Assembly (NCBI RefSeq): GCF_001625195.1
Contig: NC_054389.1
Location: 8,428,520-8,492,519, forward strand
Origin: Drechmeria coniospora
Lineage: Eukaryota > Ascomycota > Sordariomycetes > Hypocreales > Ophiocordycipitaceae
Length of the DNA stretch: 64,000 nt
Reading direction: 5' to 3'
In this document: piece by piece, positions 1 through 15,346 of the stretch
How positions within the stretch are numbered: position 1 is the first letter of the stretch
Layout of the letters: each line of letters begins with the position of its first letter
The notes under the pieces: generated by a model
The model's input: only the letters and a program-made list of their open reading frames with translations
What the model was told of the DNA's origin: nothing
The model's database searches: none
Program-made: the position numbers and the translations under genes

Positions 1-547
1 CGCACCAGTCGAGTGCACCCGAGGCGTTTCAGCGGCAGGAGGGGACGCGGAGAATGGAAGAAGCGGAACTGGAGATGCTTACTTTGTACACTACGCATCG
101 GATCAGACCGGCGACGAAGGTGGTGGCATCGGTGTGCGGCGTTACGGACAGGAGCTTGTTTACGTCGAGGGAAAGAAATACCCACAGGAACAGGACAGGA
201 CATGAACATTGGCATGGTGCTTTTGAATCGCCTTTTTTTTTGGCGCGGGATCGACGGTAAGCAGGCGGGCAGACGGGCGCTCGATGCCATGTTGATAGTC
301 TGCTGTTGATAGTCTGCATGAGAAAAAAAAACCACATGTACATGCATTGCAAAAACCAGCGTCCCGTGCCCTCGTCGGCGACGGCGCGCGAGAGGAAACC
401 GCTGGTTGGTACAGTATTTGCTATTGCGACCTGCCGTGCGCTCGCGCGCATCCTCCATTATACATCCGTCATACCTCCCATCTTTCGCCTTTGGTGCCGT
501 GCGTGGCAACATTCTTCCAAACATGGTATCCTACTTGGTGCCAAATC
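1..547. other. Left-edge non-coding stretch
   Basis: No reading frame here resembles a protein. The right part is probably the 3' UTR and terminator region of the minus-strand gene that ends at 548. Poly-A/T runs occur near 230-240 and 322-330. Nothing else is recognisable. Confidence 0.5.
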
Positions 548-1780
548 TCACAGCTGCTTGTTCTTGAGCTCCTCCATCGCCTCCACCTCATCGTCCCACT
601 TTCCGATGGCAGGAAGCTTGGGCAGCTCTGGCATGGCGGCGATGGCGGGCCCCTTTTCGTCCACCGCAGGCTTCTGCGTACCCAACGGCAAGGAGGGAAA
701 CTCATCTTTCGTGAGCGAAGGGGCCGCCTCCTGGGCTTTGGTCGACGTCGATGGTGGTGTTCCGCCACCGCCGCGCCCTCTCCCGGCGCCGCCACGACCT
801 CCACGACCGCGACCTCGTCCGCGAGGACGTTCTTCGAGGAAACGATCGACGTCGTGCTGCTGCTGCTGCTGCTCTCCACCATCCACGGCGTGGTACCGAG
901 ACCCGGCCAGGCCGGCGGGGCTCCTCGTGCCGCGGATGGAGCCGTTGGCGCCCCGAAAGGCTCGCCTGCTCCCCTCCTCGGCGGCCTGGGCATCCTTGCC
1001 CTCGTCCCAGCCGCCCTCCTTCATGCTCATGGCCTTGAGCTTGCGCTCCCTGTTCTTGGCGCGCTCGTCGTCGAGCCGACGCCTGTCCTCCTCGCCGCGG
1101 CGACGACGTTCGGCTTCCTCGGCGCGGCGCTTGCGGGCATCCTCCATGCCGCGGGCGTAGGCCTGCTCGTGCTGCTTCTGATCCTTCTCCGCCATCTCGA
1201 ACTTGCGTGTCTGCTCGGCGGCGAGGAGCTTCATCCTGGCCATCTTGGCCGCGAGCTCGGTGTCGGTCGGCTTCTGGCGCGGATTGGCGCCGGATCGCAG
1301 CCGCGACGAGGGGGGAGCCGCCCCAGTGGCCGGTGCCGGTGCCGGTGCCGGTGCCGGCTGGCCGGCTGGCCGGGCAGGCTTCGTCGTGCTGGGTGGCGAG
1401 GAGGTTGCGGCGGGTGTGTCGGTTTCGCTTTGCGGCGCGGACGAGGGCATGGACGCCGATGCGGGCGCGGGGGATGATGAATCTGGGATCGAGGCCTTGG
1501 CACGATTTCTGCCGCCGCCGCTATTCTTTGTCTTTGCCGCCGCCGGCGGTGTGTCGGGTTGGTTGGCGAAGCGTGAGGAGGCAAGGCCATTTGGCTTCGA
1601 GCGCGGCGCGACTGGAGGCCGGTCAGGTTGGACAGAGGGCGCTGTCATCGTCGGCGGCGTCGTCAGCATCGACTGTACCGTGCTGGGCGTGTCAGCTACC
1701 ACGATGGGCGCGCTGTCGACAGGTTCAAAGTCATCGTAGAACAGATCGTCGTCGGTTCGTCCACCAAACTGGTCGTCCAT
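548..1780 (-). CDS. Charged RGG-rich protein, candidate RNA-binding
   Basis: Single exon of 410 residues. The start at 1780 opens MDDQFGGRTDDD; the frame stays open to 1894, but the extra 38 residues look like 5' UTR. Order of features: an acidic N-terminus, a long Pro/Ala/Ser/Thr-rich disordered stretch to about residue 170, a highly charged predicted helix rich in Lys/Glu/Arg (about 175-275, with repeated AEEAERRRRGEEDRRR-type segments), a short poly-Gln run encoded by a CTG/CAG microsatellite near 856-873, an RG/RGG block (GRGRGRGGRGG), and a C-terminal tail with EFPSLP and acidic residues. RG/RGG boxes and charged helices are typical of mRNA-binding or ribosome-associated proteins, so an RNA-related role is inferred. 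I do not recognise a named family. The gene is isolated from its neighbours. Confidence 0.7.
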   Translation of the reverse strand: MDDQFGGRTDDDLFYDDFEPVDSAPIVVADTPSTVQSMLTTPPTMTAPSVQPDRPPVAPRSKPNGLASSRFANQPDTPPAAAKTKNSGGGRNRAKASIPDSSSPAPASASMPSSAPQSETDTPAATSSPPSTTKPARPAGQPAPAPAPAPATGAAPPSSRLRSGANPRQKPTDTELAAKMARMKLLAAEQTRKFEMAEKDQKQHEQAYARGMEDARKRRAEEAERRRRGEEDRRRLDDERAKNRERKLKAMSMKEGGWDEGKDAQAAEEGSRRAFRGANGSIRGTRSPAGLAGSRYHAVDGGEQQQQQHDVDRFLEERPRGRGRGRGGRGGAGRGRGGGGTPPSTSTKAQEAAPSLTKDEFPSLPLGTQKPAVDEKGPAIAAMPELPKLPAIGKWDDEVEAMEELKNKQL

Positions 1781-4165
1781 CACTACTGTTGGTGCTGGTG
1801 CTGCTCCCACCACTCTGCCTTTTCTGCACTCGTGGGATGGAAAGTAGGGAAAATAAGTATGGTGACACAGGTCAAGTATGGCGGTATCCAACAAGGGACA
1901 GAGTGAGGAATCGTTATGTGGAGGCTAAAGAGGCCGGCAAGGCTGAGTGAAGGGATGGGGATGGATTCGGTACCGAGCACGATAAGGTAGACGACGGTTG
2001 AGGTGGGGTACCGGTCGTGTGGTGTGGGGTAATCTTGCAGTACTTAATACTACCTTTGCTACTCCATACCGAGTACTGCAATTACCTTACCTATACTTCG
2101 TACAAGTACGAAGCAGGCGATATTATACTCAAGTTACTCATAGTCATGGGCTGAAAAGCCGCTGCGATTCCTCAAGCACTATTGATTATCATCTTGCATA
2201 CTTTCAGAAATCTTCTTGAGCATCTATAAATGAACCCCTCAGCCCGGTTTGAGCAAAACCTTGATGCGTAAGGAGTTTACTTTGCTGCATTAAAAGGCAA
2301 CATCCTTCAGGTTCTTGGTGTGGTGTGGTGTGATAAAACGTTGGGGAGATTGATGGGATGGCTCTTGATTGTTCTTTATTACCTCGCTTGGGGTATAGAA
2401 TATTACAATATAGCCATTTGTTGAGCATCAATATACAATATTAGGTTTTCAAAAAGTTTTTACAGGTGAGGATTGAACTAAAGAATTAGGGAATCGTGAG
2501 CAGGTGAACGCCCCCAGGAACCTAATGCTATGTACTTCATGTACTTGTACCGTACCCCGTACTTTACGGTACGGAAGATGCGAGCTATTGACTTGCTACG
2601 GTACGAAGTCGGGCACTTCAGGGGCCGCTATGTGCCTGTAGTACTTGTACTGTACTCCGCACTGTTGTCGATGGATATGTACAAGTTAATAGTACCTCTA
2701 GTTTCTAGGTACTAGATACAGTGCCTGCATACAGCAATGCTCCTTACTTCGTACTGTGCTTACTAGACCAGAGTGTTCTGTATGAAGATTACATTACCAG
2801 AACCGCAGCAGCAGCAGCAGCAGCGCTTTGAGTGACCTATAAGTACCTACTAGTATCTAGCACCTAGTACGTTCATGGTCCCGTTCAATACTAAGGTACT
2901 AGGTGTTCGCAAGGCGTGCAGGACGTGTACAAAGTGCTGTACTTATGTACTGTCATGCTGGCGCATCCCTCGGTATCCGACTTCAAACAGCGCGTAGAGC
3001 TGATACGACCCCGTCCACCTGCAACGAAAAGAAATACAGAATCTGAATCCAGCTTCTTCAGGGAGAGACGGAGCCTGTGCTTTCATCTCTGAGCCATGTT
3101 GAAGTCAGATGCTTGTGCAGATACAAGTACATGTGCTAGGGCATACAGTACTTGGTAGGAGCAAGTACAGTGCAAGGCTGCAAGGGATCTTTCGACTTTG
3201 TTGTGTCGGAGTTGGAGGTATTGTCGTTTTACCATTCATATTTGTACCCATGTATCAGGCTATTCGCAGCATGTGCCCGCGTCGCATGAGCACCGAGAAG
3301 ATCGAGGACATACCCTGGCAGTACAAGTGAGGATCGTCTGCCCCTGGAGTTGGTTGCGGGGGACGGAAACGTCCCGCTGTCCAGAAATAGGATGTCTCCG
3401 AACGGAGGCACCCGCAGTAAGAAAGTGCCAGGAATATTCATCAACAGTGCTCCTACTGTACACGAGCTGGCAGTACCTACCTAGTACATTAGTAGTACCG
3501 ACTACGGAGTACAGATGTTCGTAATGAATTGGGTACCTCAGGTGTGCTTGAACTGTACTGTACACCTGCAAGTTCGAGTACTTACTAGTACTTTTCGCCA
3601 GCGGGGGTGCAGGCCAGTATTATAGTACATGTACAGCAGCACTCTATCGCAATGGTGGGCACGAGTGTATTGACCAACACCAGAGTATACCTCCCTCTCC
3701 CCGCGTCTGCCTTCTGAATCTTCAATCCAGACTTGCGCCCAAGTCAGGAACCAATACCCGTACGCCTACGGGGTGTATGTACATGCATCGTAGGATGGGC
3801 ACGAGCCAAGGGACGAGGCCTGTCGTAACCATGCCATGGTACTGGAACAAAGCCAGTCCCGAGCCTAGCAGCCTGAACAGGGGTCGGCAGGGGTCGTGCA
3901 TGGAGCAATAGGCTGCGTCGTCCGGTGTCATCCGCGCCGGGGCTGAGCGCACGTTCCACCTCGAGATGCTACCTCCGCAGCCAGTACGGTAATTACGGTG
4001 CAAAAGTATTCGGGAAATGATGGAGAACCACTTCATCCTTCTCGCACCGCTGCCTCGGTAGGTCCAGCTGTTCGCTGGGCACGCACCGCAAAGTTGCGTC
4101 GTCGGCAAACGCGCCCACAACCTACTCCCCCTCCCCCCCTCCCGCTTGATCGCCGTCCTGCCTCC
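1781..4165. other. Intergenic region with GTAC-type short repeats
   Basis: About 2.4 kb with no credible gene. It is AT-richer than the genes. From about 2030 onward it is crowded with GTAC-cored words such as GTACTTGTAC, TACGGTACGGAAG and AGTACTAG. A short AGC microsatellite lies near 2804-2824. It must also contain the promoter of the glycosyltransferase that starts at 4166. Confidence 0.5.
2804..2824. repeat. AGC/CAG microsatellite
   Basis: About seven consecutive CAG/AGC units in non-coding DNA. Confidence 0.8.
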
Positions 4166-5307
4166 ATGGTGCTCCAGCTCATGAGCCCCCGAGGCAGACG
4201 CCTCGTCGGTGGCTTGATGGCCAGCGGCCTCATCCTCTTCTTCGTCGCCGCCGTTCCCAGGTTGATGGCCTTGTCCCTCATCTTCGGCCCGCACGCTGGC
4301 GTTGCCATGACCCAGAAGCAAGTCGTCGACGACCATCAGGCGACGTTGAGCCTGCCCGTCGCTCGCCCGAGGCCGGTGCCCCGAATCATTCACCAAATCG
4401 CTCACGATTGGATCTCCCCCGCCAACGAGACGGTGCCGATGCCGCTTGCGTGGGTAAAGGCTCGTCGGAACTGCGTCGCCTTGCACCCGACCTGGGAGCA
4501 CAAGGTAACTACGCCCGTTCCCGCCAGCTGGCCGTGACCGTCGCACCGGACCGTCTTGCTGATCGAGCGGCATTCCAAGCTGTGGGACGAAGCTGTGTCG
4601 CGCCAATTTATCCGCTACGAGTATCCTTGGTTTCTGCAGGCCTACGACGACTTGCCGAGCCCGTCGAAACGGTCCGAGGTCTTGCGATACTTTTTGCTCC
4701 GACACTTTGGCGGCATCTACCTCCACCTCGATCATGTACGACGGACAGCTCCCTCCCGACTCCCGAGCACCCGCGTGGGACGTCTCTCTCTCCTCTTCTA
4801 TCACTGATACCGTGCCAGGCCTGCCACGCCAACCTCGAGCCCCTGCTCTACTATCCCACCTGGGTCGTCGACACCGGCCGAGGCGCCTTGAGCAACGCCA
4901 TCATGGCCTCCGAGCCCGAGCACCCGTTTTGGATCACCGTCACCGACTCCGTCACCGCCTGGGCCGGGAAACCCCTGCTGCCGTACGGAGCCAACTACTC
5001 GACCGGAGCCTGGTACGAGACGAAAATATGGGAGCTGTACCACGCCCGAGCGTCGAAAACGCAACCGCCGAAGCCCTCGCTGCACCGTATCGTCGTCGAC
5101 GATGCCCACTCGGAGCTATTCATACCCGGAAACAGCACCTGGGGCCACCCTCATCATACAGCCTTGGAGTGGGTCGGCAGTCATCCGTTCCAGACCATCT
5201 ATTTCGCCCTCCTGGCCTTGGGCTTTCTCGTCGTCGCCGCCCTTTCCCTGGGACACTGGGCAGTCCAGCACGAGAGGCAGCAAAAGGGCTATGGTCTTCT
5301 CGTCTGA
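4166..5307 (+). CDS. SUR1/OCH1-type glycosyltransferase (DXD family)
   Basis: Three exons (4166-4504, 4580-4735, 4819-5307) give 327 residues. Both introns are phase 0 with GT-AG ends and CTGAT-like branch points. Residues about 10-35 form a signal anchor. PRIIHQIAHDW and the following W..R..C..HPTWEHK are the start of the Gly_transf_sug fold. LWDEAVSRQFI and HFGGIYL lead into the metal-binding motif. The C-terminal half has LEPLLYYPTWVVDTGRGALS and a second membrane segment (about 285-310). Family members such as yeast Sur1 add mannose to inositol phosphoceramide in the Golgi, so a Golgi type II mannosyltransferase is likely. The usual DXD motif reads HLD here (CAC instead of GAC), directly before the second intron. 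OCH1-like or other sugar specificity cannot be excluded. Confidence 0.85.
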
Positions 5308-9014
<3,707 letters not shown>

Positions 9015-10227
9015 TTTGGTCTTCGAGCCCACCGGGCTGGAGACGCTCGACGGATGCTGCGAGGAGTTGCCGCGTAACCACCAAGAACAAGCGGTCAAGC
9101 AAAGCCGTCCGTATCTGACCGTTGTTTGCTGCATTCATGGCGCGGGGCATGCAGGGGTCCTCCGAGACCGCTCTGCTGGGCGGCGCAGGTACCACGAGCC
9201 TGAGCCATTCAACTGGGTTCCTCGCGATCGGCAACCTACATGGGTGTGCCAGTAGGTCGGACGAGTATTCACACACCTGCATACCTACCAGCATATCTGC
9301 TTTGACGTTTCTGCATCGGGACACGGATTTTGCCTCTTTGCTTCATATTTGTCGCCAGTCCGAATAGCCACCTCAACGGCCATGATGGTGACGATGGGGC
9401 CAAACGGTGAACGTTCAGGCCTCGATGAATCGCAGTTTGCAGCCTCGGCATCTCGGTGCCGCCGATGCGCGAAGATTGACGTCTCCATGGCCGGACGGTC
9501 GTCTTTTGACGACAGACCCGGAACGTGCAGGCTGATGTATGACCGCCGTGAGTTTCTCCCAAGTTGAAAACTGGTGCAGTGCATGAGCGAGCGAGCGAGG
9601 GGCGGTCGAGCCAAAGATTTGTCAATGCCTCGAACCACCCTGGACGACCCGTCGAGGGCGAGCGACAGCACCGAGTCAGCGTCGTCGGTTCCGAGAGTCG
9701 TGGGTGGTGTCTTCGACGTGCGGTCAGATGCCATCATGGGCCCGGCCTTCCCGTGTAGGGTAAGCATCCAATTGACCGCTGCCAGATCTCGGACACGAGC
9801 CGATGTACCGAAACCTACACTCACAGGCACGGAGATCAATTTCAGGTGAAATTATACCGAAACACACAAGCCGCCCTTGGGAGTTTATTGTGCATCCAAT
9901 CCGAAGCAGCTATAAAGGTACAAACGGGCGTTCCCCAGCGAGTGTGGGCCTGCTCGGTGCCCCTCCGCGGGAGCTGCCATTCTTGGGCGTTAGCGGCCCA
10001 CCAGCGCTGAAGTCGTCATCGAAGCACCGCTGGAGGCAGTGCTGACGCCATCGCGGCGGAAAACGGACTCCTGGCTTCATCTCAACCTTCCTTCACCCAC
10101 AACGCATTTCTTCCCCTGCGCTGCAACCGACCGACGCCCGCCCCCCTCGCCCGACCATCGCTTGCAATGCACCGGTGCAGACGCCTTCCTCTGTTCCATC
10201 TCCGCTGACGAGCCGTGAGCAGCCACG
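9015..10227. other. Intergenic with an inverted DUG2 fragment
   Basis: About 1.2 kb without a credible gene. It contains, on the minus strand, a short relic of the downstream DUG2-like gene (9645-9695, listed separately). The right end holds the promoter of that gene. Confidence 0.5.
9645..9695 (-). pseudogene. Inverted fragment of the DUG2-like gene
   Basis: Read on the minus strand, these 51 bases encode LGTDDADSVLSLALDGS, identical in protein to codons at 11068-11118 of the DUG2-like gene. The DNA differs at five positions, all third codon bases (A/T once, C/G four times). I see no homology on either side. It is either a relic of an inverted partial duplication or a surviving piece of a second, now lost, paralogue. 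Confidence 0.75.
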
Positions 10228-12976
10228 ATGGCGGCCGCCTCGGGCCAGCAGCCAGACCTCAGCTCGTCCGTCGCCGGGCATCTCGACGCCTCCGACGGGC
10301 AGCAGCCCCCCCCCGAACTCGTCCACAGCCTGCAGCACGGAAGCGCCGTCCTTGCCCTCGCCGTCAGTCCTCGGCACGACTCCATCTTTGCCGGCACTCA
10401 GGACGGCGAGATCGTGGTCTGGTCCCTCGCCACCTTCCACCAGGTGCACCATGTGCAGGCCCACAAGCGCAGCGTCCTCTCCTTGTTCCTATCGCCCGAC
10501 GCCTCGCTTCTCTTCTCGAGCGCCGGTGACCCCGTCGTCAGCGTTTGGTGCCCCAAGACTCTGCGTCGCCTCTTCGAGATCTACGGCGTTCACGATGTCG
10601 GCGACATCTTCTGCACCGCCTACAGCCCCCAGCACGACACGCTCTACATCGGCGCCCAGAATACGACGATCCAGTGGGTCGGCCTGAGCAGCGCCGGCGC
10701 CCGGGTCGCGCCCGGGTCTCAGAGCCACCCCGATCGCAGGAACCACCGCTTCTTCGACTCCAAGGCTGTCGGGGGCACGAGCACGCCGCGACGGAGCGAC
10801 GACCGCTGGAGCCTGATCCCCAAGGCCCAGGCCGTCCTCGAGATTGACGGCGGCTCGATCCGGCCGTTTGCCCACAACGGCTACGTCTACTGCATGCTCA
10901 TGGCCAGGGGGCCCACCGTCGAGGTCGACGCCGAGGACGACGTCTTGATCTCCGGCGGCGGCGACGGCACCATCAAGCTCTGGAGCCTCGGCGGCGCGTC
11001 GTCGAGGAGCGGCGGGGCCGACGAGATAGGCGCCGAGCACGCGGGCGGCATCGGCGAGCTGATGACGCTCGGAACCGACGACGCAGACTCCGTCCTGTCG
11101 CTCGCCCTCGACGGCTCCTTCCTCTACGCCGGCAAGCTCGACGGCATCGTCGAGCTCTGGGACCTCGACACGACCCAGCGGTTGCGCGTCATCAAGGCCC
11201 ACGAAGGCAACGTCGTATCCCTGCAGATGAGCTGGGGCTACCTGTGGACGGTCTCGACCGACGGCTGGGCGAGCGTAAGTGGCCGACCGACCGAGAAGCG
11301 AGCTCACCGTGGCGGCCGCCCGTGCTGACGCGACCTAGAAATACAGCACCGCCCACTACGGTGCGTACCGGCACGCGTCCGGAGGCGTGAGCCAGAAGTA
11401 CCAGTGCCTGAGCAAGTGGAAGGCACACGAGGGGAGGATCCTCGCCTCGGCGGCGACGACGTACAAGTGCAACAAGTTCTTCATCACCGGCGCCAACGAC
11501 GACGACATTTCCATCTGGTCCGTCGACGACCAGGCCTGCTCCGAGACGACGGCGGCGTCGGCGAGCGAGAACGTGCTCGTCTCGACGCTCGCCGACTTCG
11601 TCTCCTACAAGACCGTGTCGTCACGTCCCGAGTTCGCCGAGGACTGCCGCAAGGGTGCCACCTTTCTCGGCGCCCTCTTCAAGCGCCTCGGCGGCCACGT
11701 CGAGATGCTGAGCACCGACACGGCCCACAACCCCGTCGTCTACGCCCGTTTCTCGGCCAAGAAGGAAGCGGCCTCGAGCCGGAAGCGCATCCTCTTCTAC
11801 GGCCACTACGACGTCGTCGCCGCCGAGCACAAGAAGGGCAAGTGGGCCACCGATCCCTTCACGCTCAAGGGCGCGAACGGCTTCCTCTACGGCCGCGGCG
11901 TCAGCGATAACAAAGGGCCCATCCTCGCGGCGCTCTACGCCGTCACGGACCTCGTGCAGGCCCAGAAGCTCGAGAACGACGTCGTGTTCCTCATCGAGGG
12001 CGAAGAGGAGTTCGGCTCACGCGGCTTCGAGGCGGCCGTCAAGAGGAACAAGGCCCTCATCGGCGACGTCGACTACGTCCTGCTGGCCAACAGCTACTGG
12101 CTGGACGATGAGGTGCCGTGCCTCACGTACGGCCTGCGCGGCGTGCTCCACGCGACCGTCTGCGTCGACGCCCCTCGCCCGGACGCGCACTCAGGCGTCG
12201 ACGGCTCCCACCTCATGGACGAACCCCTCTCCGACCTCACGAGAATCTTGTCGACGCTCAAGGGAGCAGGCAACCGGGTCCAGATCCCTGGCTTCTACGA
12301 CGGCATCCCGCCCACGACGCCGGAGGAGGAGGCTCGATACGACGACATCGCCTCCATCATGACGCACAACAGGGGCGAGGTCGTTTCCGAGGCGGAGCTG
12401 AAGCAGTCGCTGATGGCCCGCTGGCGGGAGCCGAACCTCACCATCCACCGGTACAGGGTATCCGGCCCCGACGGCAGCCTCGTCAGCAGCCACGCGAGCG
12501 CCAACATTAGCCTGCGGCTGGTGCCGGGTCAGGAGGTCGATGAAGTCGCCGGCGCGCTCGGCCGGTTCCTGAACCGCGAGTTTTCGCTCCTCGAGTCGCA
12601 GAACAGGCTGACGATCGAGGTCGACAACAGGGCCGAGCCGTGGCTTGGCGACCCGACCAACGCCATCTTCCGGACCATCGGACAGGCCATCGTCGAGGCG
12701 TGGCCGGACCGCTTCGACCGGTCGACGGAAGGGCAGGCTGCCGTGTCGGGCTCGCTCGCGGCGGCGAAGTCGTCGAAGCCCAAGGGCCCGTTGTACATCC
12801 GCGAGGGAGGCTCGATACCGGCCATCCGCTTCCTCGAGAAGGAGTTTGGTGCGCCAGCAGCTCATCTACCGTGCGGCCGGGCGAGCGACTCTGCCCATCT
12901 TGACAACGAGCGCATGAGCGTCTTGAATCTTCTCAAGGCTAGGGAGATTTTTGGCAAGATTTTTGCGCGACTGTGA
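10228..12976 (+). CDS. DUG2: DUG2-type WD40 / M20 metallopeptidase
   Basis: Two exons (10228-11274, 11339-12976; 64 nt GTAAGT-TAG phase-0 intron) give 894 residues; yeast Dug2 has 878. Yeast Dug2 works with Dug3, and with the dipeptidase Dug1, in the cytosolic glutathione-degradation pathway. The N-terminal half (about 30-430) has WD40 blades, for example IFAGTQDGEIVVWSL and LISGGGDGTIKLWSL. The C-terminal half is an M20 peptidase with the metal ligands in FYGHYDVV (His505), GRGVSDNKG, EGEEEFGSRG and the late SAHLDNERM. The WD40-M20 fusion is specific to this family, so the name is well supported. A 51-base inverted copy of part of this gene lies upstream at 9645-9695. Confidence 0.93.
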
Positions 12977-14095
12977 GGTGGTGCAGTGGTGCGGAGGATA
13001 TCTTGCACGGCCGTAGTCGGCGCCCGTCGGGCTGTCCATTGTATCTATCTCTTACATGGACTACAACGTAGTCCTGCATATTGCAGTTGACCGCCCATGA
13101 ACCAGTTTTGATGTGGCTGCACGGATCCATCGGCGTGCCAACAGCGAAACCGGGGTTGGTTCCATGTGGGACATTTTGGACCCGGTTGGCAACGGATCCG
13201 ACAGACTGGTATCGCTTGGTCCGTTGGTAGGCGACGAACCCGTGTATAGCTCACCAGACAATGCTCGAGTTGGTGATCCTGTTAGCATTCTGTGGTTCAA
13301 GAGCCATTGATTTGAGCGCCTGGCTGCGTGCGCCCTTGAATCAACTATGGTGGCACCCAGCGGTGGGTCATCCTCGGCTTCAGCTCGTACGCGACGGGTG
13401 CCATCAAGTTGTCATCTATGTTCTGCTAAAACGAGAAAGTTCATTGGGATTTAGGCCTTTATTTCTCAGCTGATTGTCTGTTCGCCGAGGGAGTTGATTT
13501 ATGCTGCTGGCGATCTCGATATCGTCGATGCCGGACTCCGTGGGTCAGAGGAAATACTGGACCGGATTACGATGCAGCCGAGAGCATTGTTGATAAAATC
13601 CTTGTGCGTCTCATCTTGCTTTGTTGCCCCCTTCTCGAGTCATGCGATGCAAGGGGTGCAGAAGCTGGCTTGCCTTGAACACGGCTTGGTGAAGCGGCTG
13701 AGGCATGTTGATAACTGGCCGTCGATATGGCGCTCTGAAAAGTCTCAGCCACTAGTCAAGAATGGCGCTCGTCGTCATCACCTCCGCTTTGCACATACAC
13801 ATCACATACTTCTCCAGACGGTATTCCATGGAGATATCTGCCGCCATTCGCGCTCGGATAAGTCGTGACCTTGGCTGTCGAGTCGGGCTCCCAATACAGA
13901 TCAACAGTGTCTGACCAACAACAAGCCCTCCGTTTGTCCTTTGACCGACACCCTCTTGACAATTGCCTCGAGTTTCTCTAGTTACCTCGTCTCCGAACCA
14001 GCAGTATCACATATTGATCAGCGGACGACTATAGACCGGCCATTGACCAGCAAACCAGGTTGAGAGAAGCTGCCCCTGAGTGGTGAATAGTAGAC
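12977..14095. other. Intergenic, nothing recognised
   Basis: About 1.1 kb between DUG2 and the thioesterase-like gene. The frames present look random, and there are no clear repeats or RNA genes. Confidence 0.5.
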
Positions 14096-15293
14096 ATGGG
14101 GCGCCATTTGTCGGAGCTGGGGATTCCTGCCTCATTGAAAGCGGCCACGGCCATATCCCGGCGCGATGATGCAACATTTTCTGTTACTTTGGATCCAGCA
14201 TTTTCCATCGGAGCAGGTACGTTTGTGCGAGGTTTGGTTGCCAAGGGTGCTTCCTCCAGAAACCTACTCTTTCCATCCACACCTGCATCTGTCCCGGTTG
14301 GATCGAGACAGCATGCTCGCCCCCTCGAACGAAGAATAGCTGTGGTTCATCTTGCTGAGCGACCCCCCCCTTGCAGTGCCCAATGGTGGCTACATCGCCT
14401 CCATATTCCTCGCCGTTGCCGAAGCGTACCTCGGGCCCCGTGGCCACCCTGACACCATCGCTGCGCACTGGCAGTTCCTCTCCCGTGCCCGCAATGGCAG
14501 CGCCGTTCTCAAAGTCAGCGAAGCCAAGATGGGTCGTGCCATGTCGGTATTGCATGTCACACTGCACCAGCCCGACGAAGCCTCAAAGTCGTCCCCAACA
14601 CTCAAGGCATCTGATGGCGATGGCGATGGTGATGGCGTCATCGTCGTCGCTGCCTATCTGACGAACCGCAGCATGGCTGATGATGTCGCCGCCTCCTCCA
14701 TTTCTATCTCTCTCCCGACCGGCTGGGTAGAACCTCACCGACCGCCGCCCGTCATGGACTACGACGTGCTGCGACGACAGCAGCGGGATGCCGACTGGGA
14801 ACGCATGTACGTCTGGTTGATGGGTCGTCTGCCTTCGCTGCACAACGTCGAGTTCTACAGACGACGTGTCCGCCACGATCAGTCAGGAATGCTGGATCTT
14901 TGGATCCGTCTCGCTGTCGGAGAGGCCTTCACGGCGATATCCCTCGGGTACGTTGCCGACATTGCCGTTGCGCTGCTTCCCGAGACCTACCGCCAGCCGA
15001 TGAGCACGCGTCCCGTACCGAACGGTATGTTGGAGTGTAACAAGGCCTTCTGGTACCCTACCATCACCATGAACCTCGACGTAAAGAGGAAGCTGCCCAC
15101 CAAAGGTGTCGAGTGGCTGCGGCTTCGCATCACATCCAAGACAATCCAGAATGGTCGCTTCGACGCCGAGGTGCTCATATTTGATGGCGACGACCGCCTG
15201 GTGGCCACTAGCTACCATGTCGCCATGATTGTCGGTGCCGAGAGAAACTACGCAGGGAGGAGGTCGGCGCCGGGGCTCAAGCCAAAGGTGTGA
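14096..15293 (+). CDS. Thioesterase-like (double hot-dog) protein
   Basis: Two exons (14096-14216, 14377-15293) give 345 residues. The 160 nt intron (GTACGT-TTGCAG, phase 1) joins SIGAG to VPNGGYIAS, the expected family motif. It matches the TesB/4HBT_3 thioesterase-like superfamily: a first hot-dog domain with NGGYIASIFLAVAEAYL, a variable Asp/Gly-rich loop (about 125-135), and a second hot-dog domain with WIRLAVGEAFTAISLGYVADI and CNKAFWYPTITMNLDV. Such proteins hydrolyse or bind acyl-CoA or related thioesters; the substrate is unknown. It converges on the O-methyltransferase gene with only 53 bases between stop codons. Confidence 0.85.
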
Positions 15294-15346
15294 TGGAACG
15301 GCAACTACCTAACGATACAATAGACAGGCGACAGAGCCCGTATCTG

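Noticed and set aside
2460..2500. Possible tRNA-like words
   Set aside because: The local sequence vaguely recalls a T-loop, but no acceptor stem or cloverleaf can be drawn.
3722..4804. 360-codon minus-strand frame
   Set aside because: Antisense to the glycosyltransferase; the plus strand has clear family motifs and introns.
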